The notes: a model not told the origin generated them from the letters alone. Shown: positions 1 through 6,662, numbered from the stretch's first letter. The stretch: DNA of 8,380 nt from an uncultured Agathobaculum sp. (GCA_944380945.1 CALWJG010000066.1:1-8380); one strand, 5' to 3'. Numbers and translations are program-made.

Positions 1-25
1 GGAGATTATACGAAAAGGCTTGTGA
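1..25 (+). CDS. Possible 3' end of an upstream gene (partial)
   Basis: One frame, beginning at base 2, reads E-I-I-R-K-G-L and then a TGA at 23-25. The stop lies 15 bases before the DUF951 start, and the DUF951 ribosome binding site begins directly after it. This is the spacing expected if an upstream gene of the same operon ends here. Seven codons are too few to identify a protein. From memory, a small mechanosensitive channel gene often sits next to DUF951 in clostridia, but nothing here proves that. Chance is a real alternative. Confidence 0.3.
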
Positions 26-40
26 AAGGAGCGGGTGCAA

Positions 41-235
41 ATGGACGTACAGGTCGGCGACATCCTGACCATGAAAAAGCCGCATCCCTGCGGCTCCAAG
101 CAGTGGAAGGTGCTGCGCACGGGCATGGACTTCAAGCTCAAATGCGAGGGCTGCGGGCACGAGGTCATGCTGCCGCGCGCAAAGGCGGAAAAAAACATCC
201 GGACCATTGAACGGGAGGGAAAAACCATATGCTGA
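41..235 (+). CDS. DUF951 family small protein
   Basis: A 64-residue protein of the DUF951 family (YyzM-like), widespread in Firmicutes and of unknown function. Visible landmarks are the HPCG stretch (His15, Cys17) near the N-terminus and a CEGCG motif (Cys35, Cys38). Together these could form a small metal-binding or RNA-binding knuckle, which is inference. A typical basic region follows (PRAKAEKNIR). There is no signal peptide or membrane segment, so it should be cytoplasmic. I chose ATG at 41 because AAAGGAG (25-31) lies at a suitable distance. The GTG at 35 is only a few bases from that site and is less likely. The end overlaps the next gene by 7 bases (229-235), which suggests coupled translation with the phosphorylase. 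Confidence 0.9.
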   Translation: MDVQVGDILTMKKPHPCGSKQWKVLRTGMDFKLKCEGCGHEVMLPRAKAEKNIRTIEREGKTIC

Positions 236-993
236 TCGACGGCAAGCAGATGCATATTCAGATCAAAAAAGGCGATATCGGGCGCTATGTCATCCTGCCG
301 GGCGATCCCGGCCGCTGCGAGAAGATCGCGCGCTATTTTGACCAGCCCCGCCAGATCGCGCACAACCGCGAATACACCCTGTGGACGGGCCTGCTGGACG
401 GCGAACCCGTCGCCGTGTGCTCGACCGGCATCGGCGGCCCGTCGGCCGCCATCGCGCTCGAGGAACTGGTCGAGTGCGGCGCGGATACCTTCATCCGCGT
501 GGGCACCTCGGGCGGCATCGTCGACGAGGTCTGCGGCGGGGACATCGTCATCGCCACCGCCGCCATCCGGCAGGAGGGCACGAGCCGCGAATACCTGCCC
601 ATCGAGTTCCCGGCCGCGGCGGACTTCTCGGTCGTCTCTGCGCTGCGGGACGCGGCGGTTCAGCTCGGCCTTGTCCACCACATCGGCGTCATCCAGTCCA
701 AGGACAGCTTTTACGGCGAGATCCGCCCGGCGCAGCAGCCCATCGCGGACGAGCTGCTCGCCAAGTGGAAGGCGTGGAAGGCCGCGGGCGCGCTCACGAG
801 CGAAATGGAGACCGCCGCGCTGTTCATCGTCGCGCAGGTGCTGCATGTGCGCTGCGGCGCGGTGCTGAATGTGCTGTGGAACGCGGATAACGACGATGCG
901 CCCGCCATCCCGCCGGACGCGGCCGAGCGCGGCGTCCGCACCGCGGTCGAGGCGCTGCGCATCCTGATCCGGGAGGACAGTGCCGCGAAATGA
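229..993 (+). CDS. udp: Uridine phosphorylase-like nucleoside phosphorylase (NP-I family)
   Basis: The predicted reaction is uridine + phosphate to uracil + ribose-1-phosphate, in cytoplasmic pyrimidine salvage. At 254 residues it is close to the 253 of E. coli Udp. NP-I landmarks are the phosphate-loop GDPGR at 25-29, the STGIGGPS block at 65-72, Arg90 with GTSGG at 92-96 (phosphate and ribose contacts), and SEMETA at 191-196, whose Glu192 and Glu194 correspond to the ribose-binding EME motif. The region 161-185 (FYGE then KWKAWK) resembles Firmicute uridine phosphorylases. One oddity is Glu164-x-Arg166, where Udp enzymes normally carry the uracil-reading pair Gln-x-Arg, so the exact base preference is uncertain. 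ATG at 229 is favoured by GGGAGG at 213-218; an in-frame ATG at 250 lacks such a site. The gene overlaps DUF951 by 7 bases and the MATE gene by 4 (ATGA). Confidence 0.88.
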   Translation: MLIDGKQMHIQIKKGDIGRYVILPGDPGRCEKIARYFDQPRQIAHNREYTLWTGLLDGEPVAVCSTGIGGPSAAIALEELVECGADTFIRVGTSGGIVDEVCGGDIVIATAAIRQEGTSREYLPIEFPAAADFSVVSALRDAAVQLGLVHHIGVIQSKDSFYGEIRPAQQPIADELLAKWKAWKAAGALTSEMETAALFIVAQVLHVRCGAVLNVLWNADNDDAPAIPPDAAERGVRTAVEALRILIREDSAAK

Positions 994-2390
994 CCAAGCC
1001 AAAGCAAGCAAAGCGCGAGGCCGACCTGGGACGCGACCCGGTCGGCCCGCTGCTCGTCCGCCTGGCGCTGCCGACGATCTGCGCGCAGGTGGTCAATCTT
1101 CTGTATAATATCGTCGACCGCATCTACATCGGCCAGATCCCGGGCGAGGGCGCGCTCGCGCTGACCGGCATGGGCGTCACCTTTCCGGTCATCACGCTGA
1201 TCTCGGCGTTCGCCTCGCTCATCGGCATGGGCGGCGCGCCGCGCGCGTCCATCTCCATGGGCGCGGGCGAGCACGAAAAGGCCGAGCGCACGCTGGGCGC
1301 GAGCACCGCCGCGCTGTGGGCGCTCTCCGTTGTGCTGACCGTGGTGTTCCTGCTGTTCCAGCGGCCGCTGCTCATGCTGTTCGGCGCGTCGGCGGATACG
1401 CTGCCCTATGCGCTGGAATATCTGAACATCTATGTGCTGGGCACGATCTTCGTCATGACCGCGCTCGGGCTCAACGGCTTTATCACCGCGCAGGGCAAAT
1501 CCGGCGTGGCGATGAAAACCGTGTTGATCGGCGCGGTGCTCAACGTGGTGCTCGATCCGGTGTTCATCTTCCTGTTCGGCATGGGCGTGCGCGGCGCCGC
1601 GATCGCGACCGTCATTTCGCAGGCGGTCTCCGCCCTCTGGGTGGTCAGGTTCCTGTCCGGTCCCAAGAGCTCGCTGCGCCTGCGGAAACCCATGCTGCGG
1701 CTGGACAGGCGCATCCTGCTGCCCGTGTTCGCGCTGGGCGCGTCGCCCTTTGTCATGCAGGCGACCGAAAGCCTGCTGACCGTGACCTTCAACGTATCGC
1801 TGCAGAAATACGGCGGCGACCTTGCGGTCGGCGCCATGACCATCCTGACCTCGGTCGCGCAGATGCTCCAGATGCCGCTGATGGGCCTGTCGCAGGGCGC
1901 GCAGCCCATCCTGAGCTTCAATTACGGCGCAGGACGGCCGGACCGCATGAAGCAGGCGGTGTGGTACAACCTGCTCATCGCCTGCGGGTTCGCGTTTGCC
2001 GTGTGGGGCGTGGTGCAGCTGGCGCCGCACGCGGTGGCGCAGCTGTTCAACCGCAACGAGGCGCTGGTCGACCAGACCGCGTGGGCGCTGCGCATCTATT
2101 TCGCCGTGGGCTTCACCATGGCGTTCCAGAATACCTTCCAGCAGTCGTTCATCGCGCTGGGCGAGGCCAAGATCTCGCTCTTCCTCGCGCTCGAGCGCAA
2201 GATCATCCTGCTCATCCCGCTCATCCTGCTGCTGCCGCAGGTGATGGAGGACAAGCTGTTCGCGGTGTTCTGCGCCGAGCCGGTCGCCGACCTGCTCGCC
2301 GCCGCAACGACCACCACGCTGTTCCTCCTCCGCTTCCGGCATATCCTGCGCAATATGCCGCAGCAGCCCGGGCAGGACAAAACCGCATAA
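990..2390 (+). CDS. MATE family multidrug/toxin efflux transporter
   Basis: A 466-residue integral membrane protein of the MATE family, MepA/NorM-like, exporting organic cations or metabolites in exchange for Na+ or H+. The N-terminus has the typical pattern: a basic cytoplasmic leader, then LALPTICAQVVNLLYNIVDR and YIGQIPG at about residues 26-53. The second half opens near residue 245 with the equivalent ALGASPFVMQ, followed by LTSVAQMLQMPLMGLSQGAQ (about 288-307) and ILSFNYGAGR. Length and about 12 hydrophobic segments in two repeats fit the family. The C-terminal tail is basic and short. The start ATG overlaps the phosphorylase stop (ATGA at 990-993), with GGGAGG at 971-976 upstream, so translation is probably coupled. 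The substrate cannot be read from sequence. Linkage to a nucleoside phosphorylase might hint at a nucleobase or nucleoside-analogue substrate, but that is speculative. Confidence 0.93.
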   Translation: MTKPKQAKREADLGRDPVGPLLVRLALPTICAQVVNLLYNIVDRIYIGQIPGEGALALTGMGVTFPVITLISAFASLIGMGGAPRASISMGAGEHEKAERTLGASTAALWALSVVLTVVFLLFQRPLLMLFGASADTLPYALEYLNIYVLGTIFVMTALGLNGFITAQGKSGVAMKTVLIGAVLNVVLDPVFIFLFGMGVRGAAIATVISQAVSALWVVRFLSGPKSSLRLRKPMLRLDRRILLPVFALGASPFVMQATESLLTVTFNVSLQKYGGDLAVGAMTILTSVAQMLQMPLMGLSQGAQPILSFNYGAGRPDRMKQAVWYNLLIACGFAFAVWGVVQLAPHAVAQLFNRNEALVDQTAWALRIYFAVGFTMAFQNTFQQSFIALGEAKISLFLALERKIILLIPLILLLPQVMEDKLFAVFCAEPVADLLAAATTTTLFLLRFRHILRNMPQQPGQDKTA

Positions 2391-2427
2391 AGCGAAAACC
2401 GGCTGCGATTGCAGCCGGTTTTCGTTT
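2391..2427. terminator. Bidirectional intrinsic terminator
   Basis: A perfect 14-bp inverted repeat (arms 2393-2406 and 2411-2424, loop GATT) has a GC-rich core, CCGGCTGC/GCAGCCGG. An A4 run is at the left base and a T4 run at the right base, and a GU pair plus further A-T pairs extend the stem outward. It starts at the MATE stop codon and lies 20 bases from the thiY stop. It can therefore terminate the rightward operon and, read on the other strand, the leftward thiamin operon. Confidence 0.9.
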
Positions 2428-2443
2428 GCCTGTGGTTATGATT

Positions 2444-3472
2444 TTAATATTCGATCGTCGCCATGACCTCGGACACGTCCGGTTTTTCGGAGATCAGGCC
2501 CTCGTCGTACATCCAGTCGATGTTCTCCTGCCAGCACTGCTCGGTCTGGCTGAGGAAGGGCGCGTCCGCGGTCTCCATCAGCGGCAGCAGCGTCTCGCAC
2601 GACTGCTTCTCCACATCCGGGTCAAGCGGGAAGTTGGATTCGTCCTGATTGTCCAGCAGCACCTGCAGCACTGCGTCGGTGGTGGTCTGGAAATCGCGGA
2701 AGCCCTTTTCGCACGCGCGCAGGAAGCCGGCGAGCACGTCGGGCTCCTGCTCGATCATCTCGTCGCTCGCGAGGAAGATGCCCTCGTAATACTGCGGCAC
2801 GCCGAAATCGTCCGGGAAGAAGTAGTTGACCTCAAAGCCCTCCTTCTCCATCTGCGGCACCTCGTGGTTGACCAGACAGCCGATGGTGGCGTCCACATTG
2901 CCGGTCACCATCGAGCTCATCAGGTCGAAGCCCACGTCGACCAGCTCAACGCTCGACGCATCCGCGCCGCTGTGCTCCATGATGCTGTGCACAAGCGCCT
3001 CGGAGAGCTCGGTGCCCGCGTAGCCGACCGTCTTGCCGACCAGATCCGCCGGCTCGGTGATGTCCTTGTCCTTGAGCGACAGGATGATATTGAGCGGCGC
3101 CTGCACGACGGCCGCGATCGACTTGACCGGCACATCCTGCTCGACACGCGCCTGAATGACGTCCTGCTGGTAATACAGGCCGATGTCCGCGCGGCCGGCC
3201 GCGACCATGCTCATCGCATCGTTGACGCCTGCGGGCGGCTGGATGTTGACGGTCAGGCCCTCCTCCTCGAAGTAGCCCGCCTGCTCCGCCTGATACAGGA
3301 AGGCGTGCAGCGCGTTCGGGTACCAGTCGAGCACGACGGTCAGCTCGCGCAGCGCGTCGTTTTCTTCGGTGCTGGTATTCTGGGCGTCGTCTGCGCCCGG
3401 GGTCTGGGCGGCCGTGCAGCCGGTCAGCAGCAGGGCAAGCGCCGCAAAGGCGGCGAAAATTCTCTTTTTCAT
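2444..3472 (-). CDS. thiY: ABC transporter substrate-binding lipoprotein for thiamin pyrimidine precursor (ThiY-like, NMT1/THI5 family)
   Basis: A 342-residue extracytoplasmic binding protein, anchored as a lipoprotein, that presents a hydroxymethylpyrimidine-type compound to the ThiX/ThiZ importer. The signal peptide is MKKRIF plus a hydrophobic stretch, ending in the lipobox L16-T17-G18-C19. A low-complexity linker (about 20-42) follows. The NMT1/THI5 domain then opens with LDWYPNALHAF (48-58, with His56) and GYFEEEGLTV (66-75). The family shares this LDW-x-PN-xx-H signature with B. halodurans ThiY and yeast THI5. The CCCFC motif of the suicidal yeast THI5 enzyme is absent, so this is a binder and not a synthase. 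I chose ATG at 3472; a TTG 21 bases upstream in frame would spoil the signal peptide. AAAGGA (3485-3490) is 12 bases before the ATG, rather far. It is the last gene of the operon, 117 bases after thiX. Confidence 0.9.
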   Translation of the reverse strand: MKKRIFAAFAALALLLTGCTAAQTPGADDAQNTSTEENDALRELTVVLDWYPNALHAFLYQAEQAGYFEEEGLTVNIQPPAGVNDAMSMVAAGRADIGLYYQQDVIQARVEQDVPVKSIAAVVQAPLNIILSLKDKDITEPADLVGKTVGYAGTELSEALVHSIMEHSGADASSVELVDVGFDLMSSMVTGNVDATIGCLVNHEVPQMEKEGFEVNYFFPDDFGVPQYYEGIFLASDEMIEQEPDVLAGFLRACEKGFRDFQTTTDAVLQVLLDNQDESNFPLDPDVEKQSCETLLPLMETADAPFLSQTEQCWQENIDWMYDEGLISEKPDVSEVMATIEY

Positions 3473-3528
3473 TGTATTTCCGTTTCCTTTCAATGGATTG
3501 CAGGTATTAAAAATGCTTTACATACATG

Positions 3529-3557
3529 CGCACTTCCGCGCCGAAAGACGCGGTGCG
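3529..3557 (-). other. GC-rich hairpin in the thiX-thiY gap
   Basis: Arms CGCAC/GTGCG (3529-3533 and 3553-3557) and CGCG/CGCG (3537-3540 and 3549-3552) form a 9-bp stem interrupted by a 3-base bulge, with an 8-base loop. On the - strand no T run follows, so it is not an ordinary terminator. It lies between thiX and thiY, downstream of a second hairpin in the direction of transcription. Confidence 0.4.
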
Positions 3558-3562
3558 TTCTC

Positions 3563-3588
3563 TCGTTTGAAACCGAGGTTCCAAACGA
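3563..3588 (-). other. Inverted repeat / hairpin just after thiX
   Basis: The arms TCGTTTG (3563-3569) and CAAACGA (3582-3588) are perfect complements. Beyond one A/C mismatch the pairing continues with AAC/GTT, leaving a 4-base loop, so the stem is about 10 bp. It begins right after the thiX stop (3590-3592). No T run follows on the - strand. This fits an mRNA-stabilising or processing hairpin better than a terminator; the function is inference. Confidence 0.5.
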
Positions 3589-3589
3589 A

Positions 3590-4339
3590 TCAGAGGCTCC
3601 CGCGCCAGGTGACGACCTTTTTCTCGATCCATGACACGATGGCCACCGCCAGCATCGCGACCGCGCTCAGCAGCACGATGGGCGCAAACACGCCCGCGCC
3701 GTCCAGCTGGGTCATCATGCGGCGGCTGAAATAGCCGAGCCCCGCCTGCGCGCCCAGCCATTCGCCGATTGCAGCGCCGATGATGGACATGGGGATCGCC
3801 ATTTTGATGGCGGAGAAAAAGTACGGCAGCGCCGCAGGCAGCTTGAGCTTGCAGAAGATCTCCTTCCGGCCCGCGCCGAAGGTCTTGAGCATATCGACCA
3901 TATCGGTCTTGGCCGAGCGGAAGCCGTCGAACACCGTGATGGCGATGGGGAAAAAGGTGATCAGCACTGTGACCAGCACCTTGCTCCAGATCGTATAGCC
4001 GAACCAGAGCACGAACAGCGGCGCAAGCGCGGTCGTGGGGATGGTCTGCGAGGCCACGATCAGCGGATAGAGCATCTTTTCAGCCGCAGGGCTCGCGTCC
4101 ATGAGGACGGCGAGCAGCAGGCCGAGCACGACCGAGATCGCAAGGCCGATGCCGGTGCAAAGCAGCGTCGCGGGCAGGTGCGCGGTAAACAGCGGGCCGC
4201 GCAGCTCCCACAGCCGCGCCAAGATCTGCGTGGGCGACGGCAGGATGTACGCCGCGTCCATGCCCATCGCGCCCGCCTGCCAGAGCACCAGCAGGATAAA
4301 CACGAAGATCAGCGCGGGCAGATTGGCGTTTTTCCTCAT
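3590..4339 (-). CDS. thiX: ABC transporter permease for thiamin pyrimidine precursor (ThiX-like)
   Basis: A 249-residue inner-membrane permease of the BPD_transp_1 (SsuC/TauC/ThiX) type. It forms the channel for the substrate delivered by ThiY and driven by ThiZ. About six hydrophobic segments are visible (near 8-22, 55-80, 88-112, 117-140, 180-200 and 216-236). ILPSPTQIL (32-40) is the usual N-terminal landmark of the family. The EAA loop that docks on the ATPase is at about 150-172 (LKTFGAGRKEI then KLPAALP). The start is fixed by the neighbour: ATG at 4339 overlaps the thiZ TGA by 4 bases (ATGA), with GGGAGG at 4347-4352, 7 bases upstream. An open frame extends further upstream but runs inside thiZ. 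Assignment to thiamin rests on the family plus the surrounding thi genes; alone it could be read as a nitrate/sulfonate/taurine-type permease. Confidence 0.9.
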   Translation of the reverse strand: MRKNANLPALIFVFILLVLWQAGAMGMDAAYILPSPTQILARLWELRGPLFTAHLPATLLCTGIGLAISVVLGLLLAVLMDASPAAEKMLYPLIVASQTIPTTALAPLFVLWFGYTIWSKVLVTVLITFFPIAITVFDGFRSAKTDMVDMLKTFGAGRKEIFCKLKLPAALPYFFSAIKMAIPMSIIGAAIGEWLGAQAGLGYFSRRMMTQLDGAGVFAPIVLLSAVAMLAVAIVSWIEKKVVTWRGSL

Positions 4340-5097
4340 GCGCTCACCTCCCGCCGCAGCAGGCCGATCAGCTTTTCGCGCAGGGCGAGCATATCCGGAT
4401 GGGTCAGGCATTCGCGCGTGCGCGGATAGGACGCGGGCACGTCGAACGACACCAGCCGGCGGATGGGCGTCTCCTCCACGACCAGCACGCGGCCGGACAG
4501 GAAGATCGCCTCCTCCACGTCATGCGTGATGAACAGCACGGTCTTGTGCTCGCGCTCCCACTGGGCGAGCAGCCATTCCTGCAGATTGATGCGCGTCAAA
4601 AAATCGAGCGCGGAAAAGGGCTCGTCCAGCAGCAGTAGCTCGGAGCCGGTCAGCAGCGTGCGCGCAAAGGCGGCGCGCTGCCGCATGCCGCCGGACAGCT
4701 CGTCCGGCCGCTTGTCCCCCCAGCCGGCCAGACCGACCGAGGCCAGCGTCTCCTCCGCCCGCTGCGCCATCTCCGCGCGGGACAGGCCGCCGCGGATCTC
4801 CATGGGCAGGCACAGGTTGCCCGCCACCGTGCGCCACGGGAACAGCAGGTCGCGCTGGGGCATGTAGCCGCAGTAGCCGCGCCGGCCGTCGATCCTCTCG
4901 CCGTCCACGAGGATGTCGCCGCTTTTGCGCGGCAGCAGCTGGTTTACCAGGCGGAAGATGGTGGATTTGCCGCAGCCGGACGGCCCGATCACCGATACGA
5001 ACTCGCCCCGGTCGAGGCCGAAGGACAGCCCGTCGATGATGTTGAAGTCCTCGCTGTCATACTGGAACACGACGTTTTGGAATTCGAGCATGTGCAT
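4336..5097 (-). CDS. thiZ: ABC transporter ATP-binding protein for thiamin pyrimidine precursor (ThiZ-like)
   Basis: A 253-residue cytoplasmic ATPase that powers the ThiXYZ importer. All nucleotide-binding motifs are intact: Walker A GPSGCGKST (38-46), Q-loop Gln81 in MPQRDLLFPW, signature LSGGM (134-138), Walker B LLLLDEP with Asp158/Glu159, D-loop SALD (162-165) and switch His192 in ITHD. The QRDLLFPW stretch and overall form match the SsuB/TauB/ThiZ group. The start ATG at 5097 shares its A with the tenA stop (TGATG), and a GAGG sits 7 bases upstream. A second ATG at 5091 is possible but worse placed. The frame is open to 5328, but that extension is the antisense-free shadow of tenA and does not resemble a protein. 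The stop overlaps thiX by 4 bases. The substrate is inferred from thi gene context. Confidence 0.92.
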   Translation of the reverse strand: MHMLEFQNVVFQYDSEDFNIIDGLSFGLDRGEFVSVIGPSGCGKSTIFRLVNQLLPRKSGDILVDGERIDGRRGYCGYMPQRDLLFPWRTVAGNLCLPMEIRGGLSRAEMAQRAEETLASVGLAGWGDKRPDELSGGMRQRAAFARTLLTGSELLLLDEPFSALDFLTRINLQEWLLAQWEREHKTVLFITHDVEEAIFLSGRVLVVEETPIRRLVSFDVPASYPRTRECLTHPDMLALREKLIGLLRREVSA

Positions 5098-5768
5098 CAC
5101 AGCGCCTCGTCCCATGCCATGTCCCAGAACATCGCTTCGTAGCGCGAGCAGGCGACGAAAATGTCGGTCAGGCGCTGCAGCTGCGCCTCGGTATAGCCGT
5201 CGGCGAGCTGCTCCATCAGCGCGGTCAGGCGCTGGTTCTCCTGCGCGTAGGCGTCGCAGGCATAGCCCTGCACCCACTCGCCGTAGAACGCGTGTTTGTC
5301 TGCATCCGGATAGTTTTGGACGATCCACTTGGCGATGTACTCATAGCTGAGCGCGCAGGAGAGCACGGCGGCCATGATCTCGGCCGGACCCTCCTCTGCC
5401 GCGACCGCGCGCATATACGCGGTGTAGGACAGGTTGGAGAGCGACGGCTTGACCGACTCCGCCTGTTCCTCAGTGATGCCGAGGCGCTTCATATAGCCGC
5501 GGTGGATCTCCATCTCGCCGTTTAAGATGCTCGCCACATAGGAGGCGAACACGCGCATGACCGCGGGTTCGCGCGACTTGACTACGCCCTGGGCGAACAC
5601 TTTGGCGTAGTCGAACAGATACAGGTAATCCTGCAGCAGATAGAAACGGAATTTTTGAGCATCAAGGCTGCCGTCCGCAATGCCCCGTACAAAGGGATGG
5701 CTGAGATAGCCCTCCCAGATCGAACGGGACGCAGCGAGCAGTCGCTCGGTCGTTTGGTTGTTTTTCAA
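5097..5768 (-). CDS. tenA: Aminopyrimidine aminohydrolase / thiaminase II (TenA)
   Basis: A 223-residue all-helical cytoplasmic enzyme. TenA hydrolyses 4-amino-5-aminomethyl-2-methylpyrimidine, a breakdown product of thiamin, to HMP, and can also cleave thiamin. The key residues of the B. subtilis enzyme (Asp44, Cys135, Glu205) have clear counterparts: Asp47 in LLQDYLYL, Cys138 in LSCALSYEY and Glu211 in SRYEAMFWDMAW. This makes it a Cys-type TenA. The N-terminal HPFVRGIADGSL (24-35) is also typical. The start appears to be TTG at 5768: no ATG lies between the upstream stop TAA (5835-5837) and the conserved region, and GGGGG at 5776-5780 is 7 bases upstream. The HMP it makes would go to ThiD. 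It follows thiM after 66 bases and is coupled to thiZ by TGATG. No YlmB-type deformylase is nearby. Confidence 0.93.
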   Translation of the reverse strand: MKNNQTTERLLAASRSIWEGYLSHPFVRGIADGSLDAQKFRFYLLQDYLYLFDYAKVFAQGVVKSREPAVMRVFASYVASILNGEMEIHRGYMKRLGITEEQAESVKPSLSNLSYTAYMRAVAAEEGPAEIMAAVLSCALSYEYIAKWIVQNYPDADKHAFYGEWVQGYACDAYAQENQRLTALMEQLADGYTEAQLQRLTDIFVACSRYEAMFWDMAWDEAL

Positions 5769-5775
5769 GGTGGTA

Positions 5776-5834
5776 CCCCCAATGAAATCGGTTTGACTGA
5801 CGGCCTGCGGCCGGCAGCGCTTGTTGGTTTTTAC
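5776..5834 (-). other. thiM-tenA gap with short hairpin and G-rich ribosome binding site
   Basis: This 66-base gap is one of two breaks in an otherwise coupled operon. It contains a small inverted repeat, CGGCC/GGCCG (5801-5805 and 5809-5813, 3-base loop), without a T run. It also contains the G5 tract (5776-5780) that probably serves as the ribosome binding site for the TTG start of tenA. I see no convincing promoter and no second TPP aptamer core here. Confidence 0.35.
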
Positions 5835-6662
5835 TTACAATAACTCGATGCGCAGCCCCTCTGCCAGCTCATCGTCTGTCAGCCGGCTGACCGCATCGAT
5901 CAGGCGTGTCCGGAAGGAAGCGGTGCCCTCCATCTCTTCACGAACCCGCCGCTCGGCTTGTTCGCCGCATACTTTCATCACCCCCGCTGCCGCTGCCGCG
6001 GCTTCTAATAATGTATCGGGATTCGCCCCGCAGCACGCTGCGGTCAGCGACGTGAGCATGCACCCCGCGCCGGTGATCCGGCGCAGGAGCGCGCTGCCGC
6101 CGCGCAGCACTGCGGTGCGTTTTCCGTCTGTTACCAGGTCGAGCGCCCCGGTCATCAGGGCGACGACGCCTGTCCTCCGGCTGAAATCCTGCAGCCATGC
6201 GGCCGATTCCGCCAGATTTTCCTCGGTCACGCGGTCGAGCGCGGAGGCTTCCACGCCGCCCTCCTGCCCCTTGCCCGCGGCCAGCGCGCGCAGTTCGGAG
6301 ACATTGCCCCGCACGACCGAGACCAGCCCATCCGCCAGCAGATGGCTGCACATCTCGCCGCGCAGGCGGCTCGCGCCCGCAGCGACCGGGTCGAGCACGA
6401 CCGGATGGCCCAGCCGTTTTGCCTCGCGCGCGGCCAGCAGCATGGCCTCCTGCGCGCGCAGCGCGCCCATGTTGAGCGCGAGCGCAGCGCTCGAGGCGGT
6501 GATCTCCTCGACCTCGCGCTCATCCTGCGCCATGATGGCCGCGCCGCCCGCGGCGAGCACGATGTTGGCGCAGTCGTTCGCTGTCACGATGTTGGTGATC
6601 GCGTGCACCAGCGGCCGCTTTTCGCGCACGCGGCGGACCGCTGTCAGGATCGCGTCGGTCAA
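5835..6662 (-). CDS. thiM: Hydroxyethylthiazole kinase (ThiM)
   Basis: A 275-residue cytoplasmic kinase of the ribokinase-like fold (E. coli ThiM is 262). It phosphorylates 4-methyl-5-(2-hydroxyethyl)thiazole with ATP, salvaging the thiazole half of thiamin. Landmarks are VHAITNIVTANDCANIVLAAGG (19-40, substrate site), AIMAQDEREVEEI (42-54), DPVAAGASRLR (91-101), GNVSEL (119-124) and the anion-hole/catalytic loop TGAGCMLTS (197-205). Cys201 corresponds to Cys198 of B. subtilis ThiK. The start is most likely TTG at 6662: it overlaps the thiW stop in TTGA (6659-6662) and has AAGGGGG (6670-6676) 7 bases upstream. The longer open frame to 6893 lies inside thiW. The substrate would be brought in by ThiW. 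The product needs ThiE, which is not in the window, to be joined to HMP-PP. Confidence 0.94.
   Translation of the reverse strand: MTDAILTAVRRVREKRPLVHAITNIVTANDCANIVLAAGGAAIMAQDEREVEEITASSAALALNMGALRAQEAMLLAAREAKRLGHPVVLDPVAAGASRLRGEMCSHLLADGLVSVVRGNVSELRALAAGKGQEGGVEASALDRVTEENLAESAAWLQDFSRRTGVVALMTGALDLVTDGKRTAVLRGGSALLRRITGAGCMLTSLTAACCGANPDTLLEAAAAAAGVMKVCGEQAERRVREEMEGTASFRTRLIDAVSRLTDDELAEGLRIELL

Noticed and set aside
711..2342. A 543-codon open frame on the - strand opposite the phosphorylase and MATE genes
   Set aside because: It is a mirror of a GC-rich membrane-protein gene: the translation is almost entirely Arg, His, Gln, Glu, Asp and Gly, with no domain and no ribosome binding site. 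The + strand frames have clear family matches.
3473..3530. A separate promoter for thiY in the A/T-rich part of the gap
   Set aside because: TA-rich hexamers occur on the - strand, but I found no -35 element at proper spacing. The hairpins are the clearer signal.
1316..3634. A 772-codon open frame on the + strand running through MATE, the terminator and opposite thiY
   Set aside because: It crosses a strong intrinsic terminator and two genes with unmistakable products. Its composition (Arg, Ala, His rich) is typical of a shadow frame in high-GC DNA.
4336..5328. A longer ATPase with about 77 extra N-terminal residues
   Set aside because: The extension lies wholly inside tenA in another frame and is Arg-rich and domainless. 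ATG at 5097 with the TGATG overlap gives the normal ATPase length.
5763..5782. A T-box-like GGTGGTACC near the tenA start
   Set aside because: On the + strand it loosely resembles the T-box motif, but it is opposite to the direction of tenA, lacks the rest of the motif and has no specifier or terminator structure. It is simply a GGTACC palindrome.
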